A stretch of DNA of 64,000 nt from Chitinophaga niastensis (lineage in GTDB: Bacteria; Bacteroidota; Bacteroidia; Chitinophagales; Chitinophagaceae). The stretch is taken from NCBI RefSeq assembly GCF_003014755.1, contig NZ_PYAW01000001.1, positions 1,364,001 through 1,428,000 on the forward strand, written 5' to 3'. Below are positions 40,101-48,854 of this stretch, one piece after another. The number at the start of each line of letters is the position of its first letter. Positions within the stretch are counted from its first letter, which is position 1. A program made the position numbers and the translations under genes. Below the pieces are notes generated by a model. The model was not told the origin of the DNA and ran no database searches. It saw only the letters and a program-made list of their open reading frames with translations.

Positions 40101-40565
40101 AGCGCCGGTTTGAGCATCCAGTACTACACCACGTATTTGCAGCGGCGGAGAAGTATTGGAGAACGTTGCAATTATTTCTTCCGGTATTATCTTTTTGTGT
40201 ACCGGTTTCTCCTTTACAATAATGGTATTATACTTGATCTCGTAATCAAGCTGCGTATGACTAAAACATTCATTTAATGCATTTGTCAACGGTACATTTT
40301 TTAAGTCGATATCTACTGTGCCGGCTGCTTTGATGAGTTGAGGATCATAGATAAACTCAAAACCTGATTGACTGCGAATGCTATTAAATATTGTTTTCAA
40401 AGAAAGCCCCTTCCCTGAAATGGACACCGACTGAGAATAAGCGACAGCACTTACCTGCAATGACGCTGCAAGTAGCAACACTGATGTTAGTTTCATTGTT
40501 AGCAACATTTTGGTTGATGAGAGCCAGTATCTTTGCCTGACTTTGTTGCATAGAAATACTTTCAT
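37107..40565 (-). CDS. SusC/RagA TonB-dependent receptor with STN domain
   Basis: A 1,152-residue outer-membrane importer. Start chosen at ATG 40565 (MKVFLCNKVRQRYW), the usual start in this family; a longer GTG-initiated reading to 40667 would run through a terminator hairpin. Domains: signal peptide ending AVAYSQ, STN secretin/TonB short N-terminal domain (about 50-120), carboxypeptidase-regulatory-like domain with VVLDAQTGAPVAGAS, TonB plug, and a 22-strand barrel ending in Phe. The STN domain and the upstream sigma/FecR pair indicate transcriptional signalling in response to substrate. A possible antisense RNA lies across its 5' end. Confidence 0.95.
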   Translation of the reverse strand: MKVFLCNKVRQRYWLSSTKMLLTMKLTSVLLLAASLQVSAVAYSQSVSISGKGLSLKTIFNSIRSQSGFEFIYDPQLIKAAGTVDIDLKNVPLTNALNECFSHTQLDYEIKYNTIIVKEKPVHKKIIPEEIIATFSNTSPPLQIRGVVLDAQTGAPVAGASIVVKESSQGTVTDLEGKFSLTVNNNTATLLIKHIAYENNIVTVALSSNITIKLKPRAIQLEGHMVTTGMFKRPKESFTGAATVISGEQLRSVSMLNALQAMKVFDPSIRIPDNMQFGSDPNKLPNINLRGTNNFPQQLSGKTGATSGADFMATYATNPNQPLFILDGFEVSLQKLYDLDINRIASFTILKDAAATSLYGSRAANGVIVVDTKQPLPGKLQVSYSGMMQVTAPDLTVYHLLNASDKLEVERLAGLYSQYSTGIRPDADAFYRQLYASRKAAVERGVNTYWLAQPVRTGTGQRHSLYLEGGDQYIRYGLNLGYNNEAGVMKNSNRNNYNVDMNLSYRFKGFLFKNVLSVNYNKANNSNYGNFSEYSRLNQYWTPYDSSGKIKPILESYTDPLSYQDYIYTNPLYNSTLHTINNSEYTNIMNQSMAEWNMGKGFRLSGRLAITKQTDESSLFLPANHTSFLAETDFTKKGSYTRGNNKFLSFDGSLNLDYTKQTGRHIFFNTTSISSAQTSSDATSIQVIGFPTDRLDQLQFGNGYAPNTRPDGSSNVTRRISGFTNFNYSYDNRYSADFGVSADGSSQFGINKRFAPFWSAGAGWNLSKEKFLKFTKKQIDLLRIRATIGTTGSNNFPPYMGITTYGYYTDQSYRGQVGASLMGYGNTDLQWQQTLKKNLGVDLNMFHSRLVMRFDLYRENTNSLILDVNTPPSSGVTSYKQNVGELENTGYEFNATYFAIKQDTKGIYWSFFVNGLHNNTYIKHISNSLKKLNDKNDAGQQTSPQLRFEEGQSPNAIWAVRSKGIDPSTGRELYIKKDGTLTYDWSANDKVVVGDVIPSLQGNFGSNTTYKGITLGIYFNYQYKGQMYNQTLADRVENADLHYQVDERVLLGRWKQPGDQTFFKGLISEAGYPIYNATNATSRFVQVNNFVNLQSVSLTYVLPEKYTRKWKLQNTRIGFIANDIARWSSITIERGLDYPFARNFTMNISTSF

Positions 40566-40684
40566 ACTTTCGTATTGTTTGGGTTTGGTTAATGACAGCA
40601 TTTTTGAACGGATGCCTTTTTCGTTAATGTATGGGCCCAAACATCCGCCGGAAGTGCTTCGAACCACTTCCGGTTTTTGTTTTT
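40542..40684 (+). ncRNA. candidate cis-antisense RNA to susC 5' end
   Basis: Inferred from two signals on the plus strand: a perfect TAnnTTTG element (TATCTTTG at 40528-40535, with TTTG 15 bp upstream, a short spacing) and a strong hairpin with a T-tract at 40648-40684. No plus-strand gene lies in this region. The transcript, about 140 nt, would be antisense to the first codons and leader of susC, as known for PUL-associated antisense RNAs in Bacteroides. Not proven. Confidence 0.4.
40648..40684 (+). terminator. plus-strand intrinsic terminator facing out of susC
   Basis: CCGGAAGTG, 8-nt loop CTTCGAAC, CACTTCCGG, then TTTTTGTTTTT. The T-tract lies only on the plus-strand side, although every gene here is on the minus strand. 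Confidence 0.8.
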
Positions 40685-40800
40685 ACCCTCATTCGTAAAT
40701 TGGTTTTACTTACTCATGTTGTGTTGATGTTTGGTTGGTTGGTTGATGTTTGGTTGGTAATGATTGGTTTTTGATTACTGAAAAGTTTATAGTTGTTTGT
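40685..40800. other. susC leader with TTGGTTGGT microrepeat
   Basis: Between fecR and susC. It contains repeated TGTTTGGTTGG units (40728-40760), read as CCAACCAAACA on the susC strand. No recognisable promoter; the unit could be part of an ECF-sigma-dependent promoter or a chance low-complexity tract. Confidence 0.35.
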
Positions 40801-41964
40801 TCACTGTTGTTTTGCCATTACTATGATCCGGTTGTCCTTCATTTCAAACTGCACTCTTCCGGTTGTTGCAAGAATGTCGAGTACCTGCGATACATATTTT
40901 TTTCTGGAGATGGCCCCTGAAAGGGTGATTCCTGAAAGATCTCCCTGGTAGCTGATCTCCACATCATACCAACGGCCTACCTGCCGCATAATAGTATAGA
41001 TGTCATTGTTATCGAATAAAAAATGCCCTTCTTTCCAGGCTACTGCGGCTTCAATATTTGCAGCACCTATTTCAAACTGTGATTTTCCTGTTGGCAGTAC
41101 CGCTTGTTGCCCCGGTGCAATAACTGCCTGGTTATTTTCACAGTTCACTTTCACCGCACCAGATACCAATGTGGTATTTACTGCCCCCTCTTCTTCGTAA
41201 GCCATAATATTGAAGGAAGTACCCAATACCTGCACTTTCATATTGTTTACTGTTACAGCAAAGGGTTTTGCCTGATTTTGCGCAACTTCAAAATATGCTT
41301 CTCCAGTCAGTGTCACTGCCCTGTCTGCACCCGTAAAAGCAGTGGGAAACCGCAGGGAAGAGGCAGCATTCAGCCACACCCTGGAGCCATCCGGTAATAA
41401 TACCTGGAACTGGCCGCCACGAGGGGTAGCGATGGTATTATACAGCACCTCTCCTGTTGTTGTAGCGCCCTGATAAGATAATAAACCGCTATCCAGCTTA
41501 ATGATCTGTACAGTTCCCTGTTTTCCCAGCAGCCCGTTCTGCGCACTGTTCAGTACAATTTGCCGGCCATTTGCAAGCGTCAGAACAGCTTTATTGCTGC
41601 CGGGTGGTATATTAGTAGTGGCAACAGGAACAGCTGCCTTAAAGGGGCTGAAAATGTACCACGACAAAAGCGCGGCAACCAATATCGACGCAGCGGCACT
41701 ATACCTGAACCACATCCTGCGATATACTGGTACAGCCAGTGTTACCTGTTCTGCCCGGGCAATATCCGCATTCACCTTTTCCAGCAGGGCAGCGTTGTGA
41801 AAATCGCTGACTGTCTGCTGCGACATTATTTCCGCATAATCCAGCAGTACCTGGTGATATACTTGCTCAGAAAGGGTTTTGAGCCATTCGCTCAGTGCGG
41901 CCCTTTCTTCCGGTGTACTGTTGCCGGCAGCAATTTTTTGTAATAATTCCTGGTGGTGGTTCAT
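40801..41964 (-). CDS. FecR family anti-sigma factor
   Basis: A 387-residue single-pass membrane protein. Start chosen at ATG 41964 (MNHHQELLQK); the reading frame extends 11 codons further only from a TTG. The cytoplasmic N-terminus contains the sigma-binding helical region. One membrane segment (AAASILVAALLSWYIF, about residues 86-101) follows, then the periplasmic FecR domain with TPRGGQFQVLLPDGSRVWLN and a C-terminal STN-like domain that contacts the receptor. It lies between the sigma gene and susC, forming the classical trans-envelope signalling set. Confidence 0.95.
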   Translation of the reverse strand: MNHHQELLQKIAAGNSTPEERAALSEWLKTLSEQVYHQVLLDYAEIMSQQTVSDFHNAALLEKVNADIARAEQVTLAVPVYRRMWFRYSAAASILVAALLSWYIFSPFKAAVPVATTNIPPGSNKAVLTLANGRQIVLNSAQNGLLGKQGTVQIIKLDSGLLSYQGATTTGEVLYNTIATPRGGQFQVLLPDGSRVWLNAASSLRFPTAFTGADRAVTLTGEAYFEVAQNQAKPFAVTVNNMKVQVLGTSFNIMAYEEEGAVNTTLVSGAVKVNCENNQAVIAPGQQAVLPTGKSQFEIGAANIEAAVAWKEGHFLFDNNDIYTIMRQVGRWYDVEISYQGDLSGITLSGAISRKKYVSQVLDILATTGRVQFEMKDNRIIVMAKQQ

Positions 41965-42042
41965 CGCGTTGCTATATACACGTTTGGGAAAAGACAAAGG
42001 GGACGGGTGCTATAAAATTTATTTTTTTTGAGAAATATTTGT

Positions 42043-42624
42043 TTACCACTTTAAAGCAATAAACAGCAGCAGGGAGATGACAATATCTCCGTGTTTGCGC
42101 ATATAATCTTTAATAAATCTGCTGGCAAGATGGAGCTGTTTTTTTACAACGGCTACAGACAGATCAAGCTGGGTGGCTATTTCAGCCCAGGATAGGTCTT
42201 GCTGCGTACTCAATTCAAAAATAAGTTTTCTTCTTTCGGGTAACCGGGAGATGGCCGTTTGAGCCAGCTGATGATATTCACGGTATTTTAATTCATCTTC
42301 CAGTTGATAATCGGGTTGTTCCTGTTCCTGTAAACGGGCATCCTGTTGTTTCCGCTTTTTTTCACTGCGAAATATATCCATCAAACGGTTTCTGGCCATG
42401 CGGTACAAATAGTACTCAAAGGCTTGTAAACCAATGAAGGTTTCCTTTTTCAGCCACACTTTCACAAATATATCCTGCGTTATCTCATCTGCCATATCAG
42501 AAGTGTTGCCGGTGAACGGCAACAGATATCGGCATAGCTTGGGTTGATAGTATTTATACAGCGCAGTATAGGCTTCACGGTCGCCCGCTGCCAGTTGCTG
42601 TAATAACAAAACCTCGTCAATCAT
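42043..42624 (-). CDS. ECF RNA polymerase sigma factor
   Basis: A 193-residue sigma-70 family factor of the Bacteroidota FecI-like group. Region 2 includes ADEITQDIFVKVWLKKE (about 45-61), the core-binding and -10-recognition part, and region 4 includes LPERRKLIFELSTQQDLSWAEIA, with its helix-turn-helix near residues 130-165. It is followed after 78 bp by the FecR anti-sigma gene. It probably directs transcription of the downstream susC operon when substrate is sensed. Confidence 0.95.
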   Translation of the reverse strand: MIDEVLLLQQLAAGDREAYTALYKYYQPKLCRYLLPFTGNTSDMADEITQDIFVKVWLKKETFIGLQAFEYYLYRMARNRLMDIFRSEKKRKQQDARLQEQEQPDYQLEDELKYREYHQLAQTAISRLPERRKLIFELSTQQDLSWAEIATQLDLSVAVVKKQLHLASRFIKDYMRKHGDIVISLLLFIALKW

Positions 42625-42995
42625 GGTGTGAATATACTTTTTTTGACTAAAGTTTTATAGTGAAAACAGCTATACCAGTAACTTCCCGGTAGCTGATGGC
42701 ATTATTGTGGTTGTCAGGGATCGTTCAAAATCCCCCCAAAATCCCCGCTAAATCACCGAATTTATTCCTACTTTTACAGGCCTTGTGAAATAGCTGCAAA
42801 CTGACACCTTGACAGTCTGTCTTTACAAGCACAATATTTGAGTAACTTGAGCGCCGTCTATCCCAACTAAGCTAAGCCCGCAGCCGCAGTGCCACAGGCT
42901 GGCGAAGCCAGGAAATAACCAACTGACATTAACTCAGCCTGGAGGGGAGTAGGTTACAATAAATAGAAATCGTAATTCGTAATTAAACATTCAAC
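42625..42995 (+). other. sigma/secA divergent region with candidate structured leader
   Basis: A near-palindrome GACAGTCTGTC is at 42811-42821. A promoter-like pair CTTG (42808-42811) and AATATTTG (42833-42840), 21 bp apart, precedes a G/C-rich tract at 42841-42958. Within it CTGGC-GAA-GCCAG is a perfect hairpin, and GTAAC near 42842 can pair with GTTAC near 42953, closing a structure of about 115 nt. This could be the secA 5' leader or a separate small RNA. I do not recognise a known RNA family. Confidence 0.3.
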
Positions 42996-45900
42996 ATGTT
43001 AGGTTTTTTATCAAAGCTATTTGGAGGGAATAAATCAGAAAGAGATATTAAATCCATCTCTCCGGTGGTACAGCAGGTTAAGGAGGAATACGAAAAACTT
43101 CAGTCCCTGTCCATCGATGATCTGCGTCATAAAACGCAGGAGTTCCGTGCACGCATCGCCGCTCATCTGGCCACTATTGATAAAGAAATAGCGGATAAAC
43201 AGGAGGCTGCAGATACTGAGGAGGATGTAACAGCGAAAGATACCATATATCAGGAAATAGATATTCTGAAGAAAGATCGCGACAAACAACTGGAAGTAGT
43301 ACTGAAAGAATTGCTGCCACAGGCCTTTGCTGTAGTAAAAGAAGCCGCGCATCGTTTCACCAGCAATCTAACGCTTACAGTTACTGCTACTGAACTGGAC
43401 CGGCAGCTGGCGGTGAAAAGGGATTACGTGACCATTGAGGGCGACAAGGCCATCTGGAAAAACAGCTGGAATGCAGCCGGAAGCATGGTTACCTGGAACA
43501 TGGTACACTATGATGTACAGCTGATTGGTGGTATGGTACTGCATCAGGGTAAAATTGCCGAAATGGCAACGGGTGAAGGTAAAACACTCGTATCTACCCT
43601 TCCCGCATATCTCAATGCACTGGCTGGTCAGGGTGTTCACATCGTAACCGTGAATGATTACCTGGCTCGTCGTGACTCCGAGTGGAATGGTCCACTCTTC
43701 GAATTCCTCGACATTACTGTTGACTGTATAGATAAACATCAACCTAATACACCGGAACGCCGTAGCGCTTACCTGGCGGATATTACGTACGGTACCAACA
43801 ACGAATTCGGTTTTGACTACCTGCGCGATAACATGGTACACAGCCCGGATGAAATGGTACAACGTAAACACCATTACGCCATGGTGGATGAGGTGGATAG
43901 CGTACTGGTAGATGATGCACGTACTCCGCTGATCATTTCCGGCCCTATCCCACGCGGTGAAGAGCAGGAATTCCACGCATTAAAACCACGTATCGAATAC
44001 CTGGTGGAAATGCAGAAAAAAGTGGTGAACCAATACCTGATAGAAGCAAAGAAACTGATTGCGGAAGGTAAAGATGATCCTAAAACCGGTGGACTGGCTT
44101 TAATGCGCGCCTGGAGAGGTTTGCCCAAAAGCAGTGCACTGATCAAATATCTCAGTGAACCAGGTAACAGGGTATTATTACAGAAAGCAGAAAACTACTA
44201 CCTGGCAGATCAGCAACGCGAAATGCCAAAAGTAGATGAAGGTCTGTACTTCGTTATTGAAGAAAAACAAAACAGCGTAGATCTTACTGATAAAGGTATT
44301 GCACTCATCACCCAGGGTGGTGAAGATGCAAGCTTCTTTATTCTGCCAGATGTTGGGTCAGAATTGGCGGAAATTGAAAAATTGTCAGTCTCCCCTGAAG
44401 AAAAACTGCAGCGTAAAGATGTATTACTGCAAGACTTTGCCTCTAAGTCAGATCGTATCCACTCCGTACAGCAATTATTAAAAGCCTATACTTTATTTGA
44501 TAAAGATGTAGAGTACGTGGTAATGGATGAAAAAGTGAAGATCGTAGATGAGCAAACTGGTCGTATCCTTGATGGACGCCGTTACTCAGACGGTTTACAC
44601 CAGGCGATCGAAGCAAAAGAAAATGTGAAAGTGGAAGCTGCCACCCAAACATTTGCTACCATCACCCTGCAAAATTTCTTCCGTATGTATCACAAGCTGG
44701 CCGGTATGACTGGTACAGCATCTACAGAAGCCGGTGAGCTCTGGGAAATTTACAAACTGGATGTGGTAACCGTTCCTACCAACGTTCCTATCTCCCGTTT
44801 GGATACAGAAGACCTGGTATACAAAACCAAAAGAGATAAATACAAAGCTGTTATCGAAGAAATAAAACAACTGCAGGCAAAGGGACGTCCTGTGCTGGTA
44901 GGTACTACCTCTGTGGAAGTATCTGAGTTGTTGAGCAAGATGCTCACCTTTGATAAAGTACAACATAATGTATTGAATGCGAAACAACACGCCCGTGAAG
45001 CACAAATCGTTGCAGAAGCAGGTTTACCGGCTGCTGTCACCATTGCTACCAACATGGCTGGTCGTGGTACGGATATCAAGCTTGGACCCGGCGTGAAAGA
45101 AGCGGGTGGTTTGGCGATCATCGGTACTGAAAGGCATGAAAGCCGTCGTGTAGACAGACAGTTGCGTGGTCGTGCGGGTCGTCAGGGTGATCCGGGAACT
45201 TCCCAGTTCTTTGTATCCCTGGAAGATGATCTGATGCGTATGTTCGGTTCAGAGCGTATTGCAGGTCTGATGGATCGTATGGGCTACAAAGAAGGCGAAG
45301 TGATTCAGCACAGTATGATCACCCGCTCCATTGAAAGAGCACAGAAAAAAGTAGAAGAAAATAACTTCGGTATCCGTAAGCGTTTGCTGGAATATGATGA
45401 TGTGATGAACAAGCAGCGTACCGTGATTTACTCAAAACGTAATCACGCCCTGTTTGGCGAACGTCTGGCTATTGATATTGACAATGCATTTTATGATGTA
45501 GCGCAGAATATGGTAACCACCCACAAAGAAAGCGGCGACTACGAAGCTTTCAAACTGGATGCTATCATGAACTTCTCTATTGATACAGAGATTACCAAAG
45601 AAGAACTGGCAAAAACAGATATTCCTAACCTGTCATCCAAGCTGTATCACGAGGCTAAAGATAACTACGTTCGTAAAGTAACTGAATTGATCGGTAACAC
45701 ATTCCCGGTAATTGAGCGTATTCATAATGAGCAGGGTCACCAGATTGAGAATATCTCCATACCGTTTACCGATGGTAAAAAAGGTGTAAATGTGTTGGCT
45801 AACCTGCAGAAGGTAGTAGAAACGAAGGGGCACGAAACCATGAATGCGCTGGAACGTAGTATTACACTGGCGTTGATTGATGAATCCTGGAAAGAGCACC

Positions 45901-46322
45901 TACGCGCAATGGATGATCTGAAACAATCTGTACAGAGTGCTGTATATGAACAAAAAGATCCGTTGCTGATTTATAAATTTGAGGCATTCAACCTGTTCAA
46001 ACAAATGGACGGTGAAACCAGTCGTGATATCGTTTCTTTCCTATCTAAATGCGGTATCCCCGTAAGTAGCCGTGAAGAGAATCAGGCACCTGAGATCCGT
46101 GAAGGCCACGAAGAAAAGACCGATATGAGCCGTATGCGTGCTTCTCACGAAGAAATCGGAGAACAGCATAATGGCCAGCAGAGCGCTACTCCTGATTATC
46201 ATATAGGCGAAGAGGTAAAAGCTGAGCCGGTACGTCATCAGGGTCCAAGAATAGGTCGTAATGATCTTTGCCCTTGTGGTAGCGGTAAAAAATACAAACA
46301 ATGTCACGGTAAAGACGCATAA
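42996..46322 (+). CDS. secA: preprotein translocase ATPase
   Basis: A 1,108-residue motor of the Sec secretion pathway, the long form usual in Bacteroidota. Walker A ATGEGKT and the DEAD-like Walker B DEVD are in the N-terminal half; the GRAGRQGDPG helicase motif is around residue 728; the C-terminal zinc-binding tail reads CPCGSGKKYKQCHG. No frameshift or truncation. It is divergent from the sigma gene and ends at an intrinsic terminator before deoC. Confidence 0.98.
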   Translation: MLGFLSKLFGGNKSERDIKSISPVVQQVKEEYEKLQSLSIDDLRHKTQEFRARIAAHLATIDKEIADKQEAADTEEDVTAKDTIYQEIDILKKDRDKQLEVVLKELLPQAFAVVKEAAHRFTSNLTLTVTATELDRQLAVKRDYVTIEGDKAIWKNSWNAAGSMVTWNMVHYDVQLIGGMVLHQGKIAEMATGEGKTLVSTLPAYLNALAGQGVHIVTVNDYLARRDSEWNGPLFEFLDITVDCIDKHQPNTPERRSAYLADITYGTNNEFGFDYLRDNMVHSPDEMVQRKHHYAMVDEVDSVLVDDARTPLIISGPIPRGEEQEFHALKPRIEYLVEMQKKVVNQYLIEAKKLIAEGKDDPKTGGLALMRAWRGLPKSSALIKYLSEPGNRVLLQKAENYYLADQQREMPKVDEGLYFVIEEKQNSVDLTDKGIALITQGGEDASFFILPDVGSELAEIEKLSVSPEEKLQRKDVLLQDFASKSDRIHSVQQLLKAYTLFDKDVEYVVMDEKVKIVDEQTGRILDGRRYSDGLHQAIEAKENVKVEAATQTFATITLQNFFRMYHKLAGMTGTASTEAGELWEIYKLDVVTVPTNVPISRLDTEDLVYKTKRDKYKAVIEEIKQLQAKGRPVLVGTTSVEVSELLSKMLTFDKVQHNVLNAKQHAREAQIVAEAGLPAAVTIATNMAGRGTDIKLGPGVKEAGGLAIIGTERHESRRVDRQLRGRAGRQGDPGTSQFFVSLEDDLMRMFGSERIAGLMDRMGYKEGEVIQHSMITRSIERAQKKVEENNFGIRKRLLEYDDVMNKQRTVIYSKRNHALFGERLAIDIDNAFYDVAQNMVTTHKESGDYEAFKLDAIMNFSIDTEITKEELAKTDIPNLSSKLYHEAKDNYVRKVTELIGNTFPVIERIHNEQGHQIENISIPFTDGKKGVNVLANLQKVVETKGHETMNALERSITLALIDESWKEHLRAMDDLKQSVQSAVYEQKDPLLIYKFEAFNLFKQMDGETSRDIVSFLSKCGIPVSSREENQAPEIREGHEEKTDMSRMRASHEEIGEQHNGQQSATPDYHIGEEVKAEPVRHQGPRIGRNDLCPCGSGKKYKQCHGKDA

Positions 46323-46350
46323 ACGTCATTATTTGTGAGAGGATATCAGA

Positions 46351-46378
46351 ACGGATTACGGCAACGTAATCCGTTTTG
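46351..46378 (+). terminator. terminator after secA
   Basis: ACGGATTACG, loop GCAA, CGTAATCCGT, then TTTG. Confidence 0.8.
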
Positions 46379-46408
46379 CATTAATTTCGCTTAGTAATCA
46401 GTAAAAGA

Positions 46409-47080
46409 ATGATGGAGATTAACCGCTATATAGACCATACAGTATTGAAACCTACCACTACGCTGGAAGATATCAAACAATTGTGTATGCAATGTGTGGA
46501 GTATGATTTTGCCGCTGCCTGTGTACCGCCACTGTATGTGAAAACGACCAAACAATTCCTGGGAGCTACCAATACCAAAGTAGCTACCGTAGTAGGTTTC
46601 CCTTTTGGCTATTCTGCTATAGAAGCTAAAGTAGCAGAAACGGTGCTGGCTATTGTAGACGGGGCCGATGAGCTGGACCTGGTGATCAATATTTCAGCGA
46701 TCAAAAATAATGACTGGGAATACCTGGAGAAAGAGATCGCCAATATCATGTATATTATCCGTGAGCAAAAGAAAGTGATCAAGATCATTATTGAAAGTGG
46801 CATATTATTGGAAGAAGAGATCGTGAAATGTTGCCAGCTTTACAGTAAGTACGGTGTAGATTTCATGAAAACATCCACCGGGTATGCAGAAAAAGGCGCT
46901 ACTGTGGAAGCCGTAAAGCTGATGCGGGCAAATTTACCAGCTAACATACAAATAAAAGCTTCCGGTGGTATTCGTACCTTTGCTTTTGCCAAGGAGTTGA
47001 TAGCGGCGGGTGCTACCCGTATTGGCGCCAGCGCCAGTATCAACATTGTGAAAGAAAGCAGGGAAGCGGGTGTACAATAA
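46409..47080 (+). CDS. deoC: deoxyribose-phosphate aldolase
   Basis: A 223-residue class I aldolase that splits 2-deoxyribose 5-phosphate into glyceraldehyde 3-phosphate and acetaldehyde in nucleoside catabolism. The Schiff-base lysine is Lys154 in DFMKTSTGY; a second active-site lysine lies in IKASGGIR. Two adjacent ATG codons make the start ambiguous by one codon. It is followed at 30 bp by the SPOR protein gene. Confidence 0.96.
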   Translation: MMEINRYIDHTVLKPTTTLEDIKQLCMQCVEYDFAAACVPPLYVKTTKQFLGATNTKVATVVGFPFGYSAIEAKVAETVLAIVDGADELDLVINISAIKNNDWEYLEKEIANIMYIIREQKKVIKIIIESGILLEEEIVKCCQLYSKYGVDFMKTSTGYAEKGATVEAVKLMRANLPANIQIKASGGIRTFAFAKELIAAGATRIGASASINIVKESREAGVQ

Positions 47081-47110
47081 TGATTATTAATAGTTAATTA
47101 TACAGTATTC

Positions 47111-47551
47111 ATGCAAAAATTATTCATCCTGGTTTGCTGTCTGTTGGGGAGTGGTTGGGCTATGGCACAGGACATTGCGACGGCTCCCAATGGAAATGTG
47201 AAGGTGATAAAAGATAGTCGTGTGGATGTGCTGATTAAAAAGCAGACCTACATTAACACGCTCGCCATCCGCAACCAATCCGGTTTCCGGGTGCAGGTTA
47301 TTTCTACCAACAAACGCGGCGACGCTAACGAAGCCAAAGCAAGAGTAATGCAACTCTACGGCGATTATCGTACTTATCTGGATTTCCAGGCCCCCTATTT
47401 TAAAGTACGCGTGGGCGATTTTAAGAGCCGTGAAGAGGCCACGGAGCTGCGCGACAAATTATCCAACCTGTTTTCAGGTGGTGTATTTGTAGTACCAGCT
47501 ATCATTAACGTGTCACCGGATAAAGAACTATCGAATGAAGAACCGTATTAA
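47111..47551 (+). CDS. exported SPOR-domain protein
   Basis: A 146-residue secreted protein with signal peptide (cleavage near AMAQ, about residue 20) and a C-terminal SPOR domain (about 60-135; GFRVQVISTNKRGDANEA and FKVRVGDFKSREEA). SPOR domains bind denuded peptidoglycan strands, often at septa. It overlaps the next gene (M20 hydrolase) by 17 bp, so translation is probably coupled, although a functional link is not obvious. Confidence 0.88.
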   Translation: MQKLFILVCCLLGSGWAMAQDIATAPNGNVKVIKDSRVDVLIKKQTYINTLAIRNQSGFRVQVISTNKRGDANEAKARVMQLYGDYRTYLDFQAPYFKVRVGDFKSREEATELRDKLSNLFSGGVFVVPAIINVSPDKELSNEEPY

Positions 47552-48710
47552 AGCGCTGGCAAAAGCTTATGCCCCGGACTTTACCGCCATCAGGCGTCAT
47601 TTACATTCCCATCCCGAATTATCATTTCAGGAATTTGAAACATCCGCTTTCATTCAGCAAAAACTGACGGAATTTGGTGTGCCTTTTCAGGCTGGTATTG
47701 CCGGTACTGGTATCATTGCATTGATAGCAGGAAAAAATCCCACCTCCAAAACGATTGCACTGCGTGCAGACATGGATGCATTGCCTATTACAGAAGCTAA
47801 CGAGGTATCTTATAAGTCAACAAATCCAGGTGTTATGCACGCCTGTGGACATGATGTACACACTTCCTGTGTATTGGGGGCCACTAAAATACTGAATGAG
47901 TTAAAAGACCAGTTTGAAGGTACTATCAAAGTACTGTTTCAGCCCGGAGAAGAAAAACATCCCGGCGGTGCCAGCATCATGATTGAAGAAGGCGCCCTGG
48001 ATAATCCACGCCCTGATGCTATCCTGGGTTTGCATGTGCATCCTACAATGGAAGCAGGAAAGCTGGGATTCCATGCCGGAAAATATATGGCCAGTGCAGA
48101 TGAAATTTACATCACCATCAAAGGTAAAGGCGGCCATGCGGCACAACCGCATCTCACCGTAGATACGATCCTGGTAGCCTCCCAGCTGGTGGTAAGTCTC
48201 CAGCAGATCATCTCCCGTAATAACAATCCGTTTTCTCCCTCTGTATTATCTATCTGTGCTTTCAATGGAGGTTTCACTACAAATGTGATCCCCAGCGAAG
48301 TGAAGCTGATGGGTACTTTCAGGGCAATGGACGAAACGTGGCGTTTTAAAGCACATGAGCTGATCCGCAAACAGGCTATTGGAGTTGCTGAAGCAATGGG
48401 GGCTGAAATAGATATTGAAATACTGGTAGGTTATCCAACACTGTATAACAATGAGGAAGTAACTGCCAAAGCAGAAGGCTTTGCCACAGACTACCTGGGT
48501 ACCGCCTTTGTAGGTGATACAGAGATCCGTATGGGAGCAGAAGATTTTGCTTTTTACTCACAGGTAGTACCGGCCTGCTTTTTCAGATTAGGCACCGGTA
48601 ATGTAGCCAGAGGGATCACTTCCGGCGTACATACACCTACTTTTGATGTAGATGAACAGGCTATAGAAGTGGGCATGGGTACCATGGCCTATTTAGCTAC
48701 GCAATTCTAA
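47535..48710 (+). CDS. M20 family amidohydrolase (N-acyl amino acid hydrolase type)
   Basis: A 391-residue cytoplasmic metal-dependent amidohydrolase of the hippurate/N-acyl-L-amino acid hydrolase group. Metal ligands lie in MHACGHDVH, in FQPGEEKHPGGA with the catalytic Glu, and in MGAEDFAFY. The dimerisation lid domain occupies about residues 185-295. It starts inside the SPOR gene (17-bp overlap) and ends at an intrinsic terminator. Confidence 0.93.
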   Translation: MKNRIKALAKAYAPDFTAIRRHLHSHPELSFQEFETSAFIQQKLTEFGVPFQAGIAGTGIIALIAGKNPTSKTIALRADMDALPITEANEVSYKSTNPGVMHACGHDVHTSCVLGATKILNELKDQFEGTIKVLFQPGEEKHPGGASIMIEEGALDNPRPDAILGLHVHPTMEAGKLGFHAGKYMASADEIYITIKGKGGHAAQPHLTVDTILVASQLVVSLQQIISRNNNPFSPSVLSICAFNGGFTTNVIPSEVKLMGTFRAMDETWRFKAHELIRKQAIGVAEAMGAEIDIEILVGYPTLYNNEEVTAKAEGFATDYLGTAFVGDTEIRMGAEDFAFYSQVVPACFFRLGTGNVARGITSGVHTPTFDVDEQAIEVGMGTMAYLATQF

Positions 48711-48733
48711 TATAATTGATGGTATATTATACG

Positions 48734-48765
48734 AACGTCCCGATGAAAATCGGGACGTTTTTTTA
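48734..48765 (+). terminator. terminator after M20 hydrolase
   Basis: AACGTCCCGAT, loop GAAA, ATCGGGACGTT, then a run of T. Confidence 0.93.
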
Positions 48766-48854
48766 TTACTTGTTATAAACTTTTAGTGATGGAGGTTGGT
48801 TGAAAAACCGTCCCCGTACTTACAGAAAATTGTTTAAGCGTATAGTCATTATAG

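Noticed and set aside
40566..40667. 34-residue N-terminal extension of SusC
   Set aside because: It starts at GTG inside a terminator hairpin, and the family begins at MKVFLCNK.
42695..42787. 30-codon frame (MALLWLSGIV...) upstream of secA as a SecM-like arrest peptide
   Set aside because: Too short to have both an export signal and an arrest motif, and no ribosome-binding context.
43368..43976. 202-codon minus-strand frame inside secA
   Set aside because: Antisense shadow of a highly conserved gene; composition typical of shadows.
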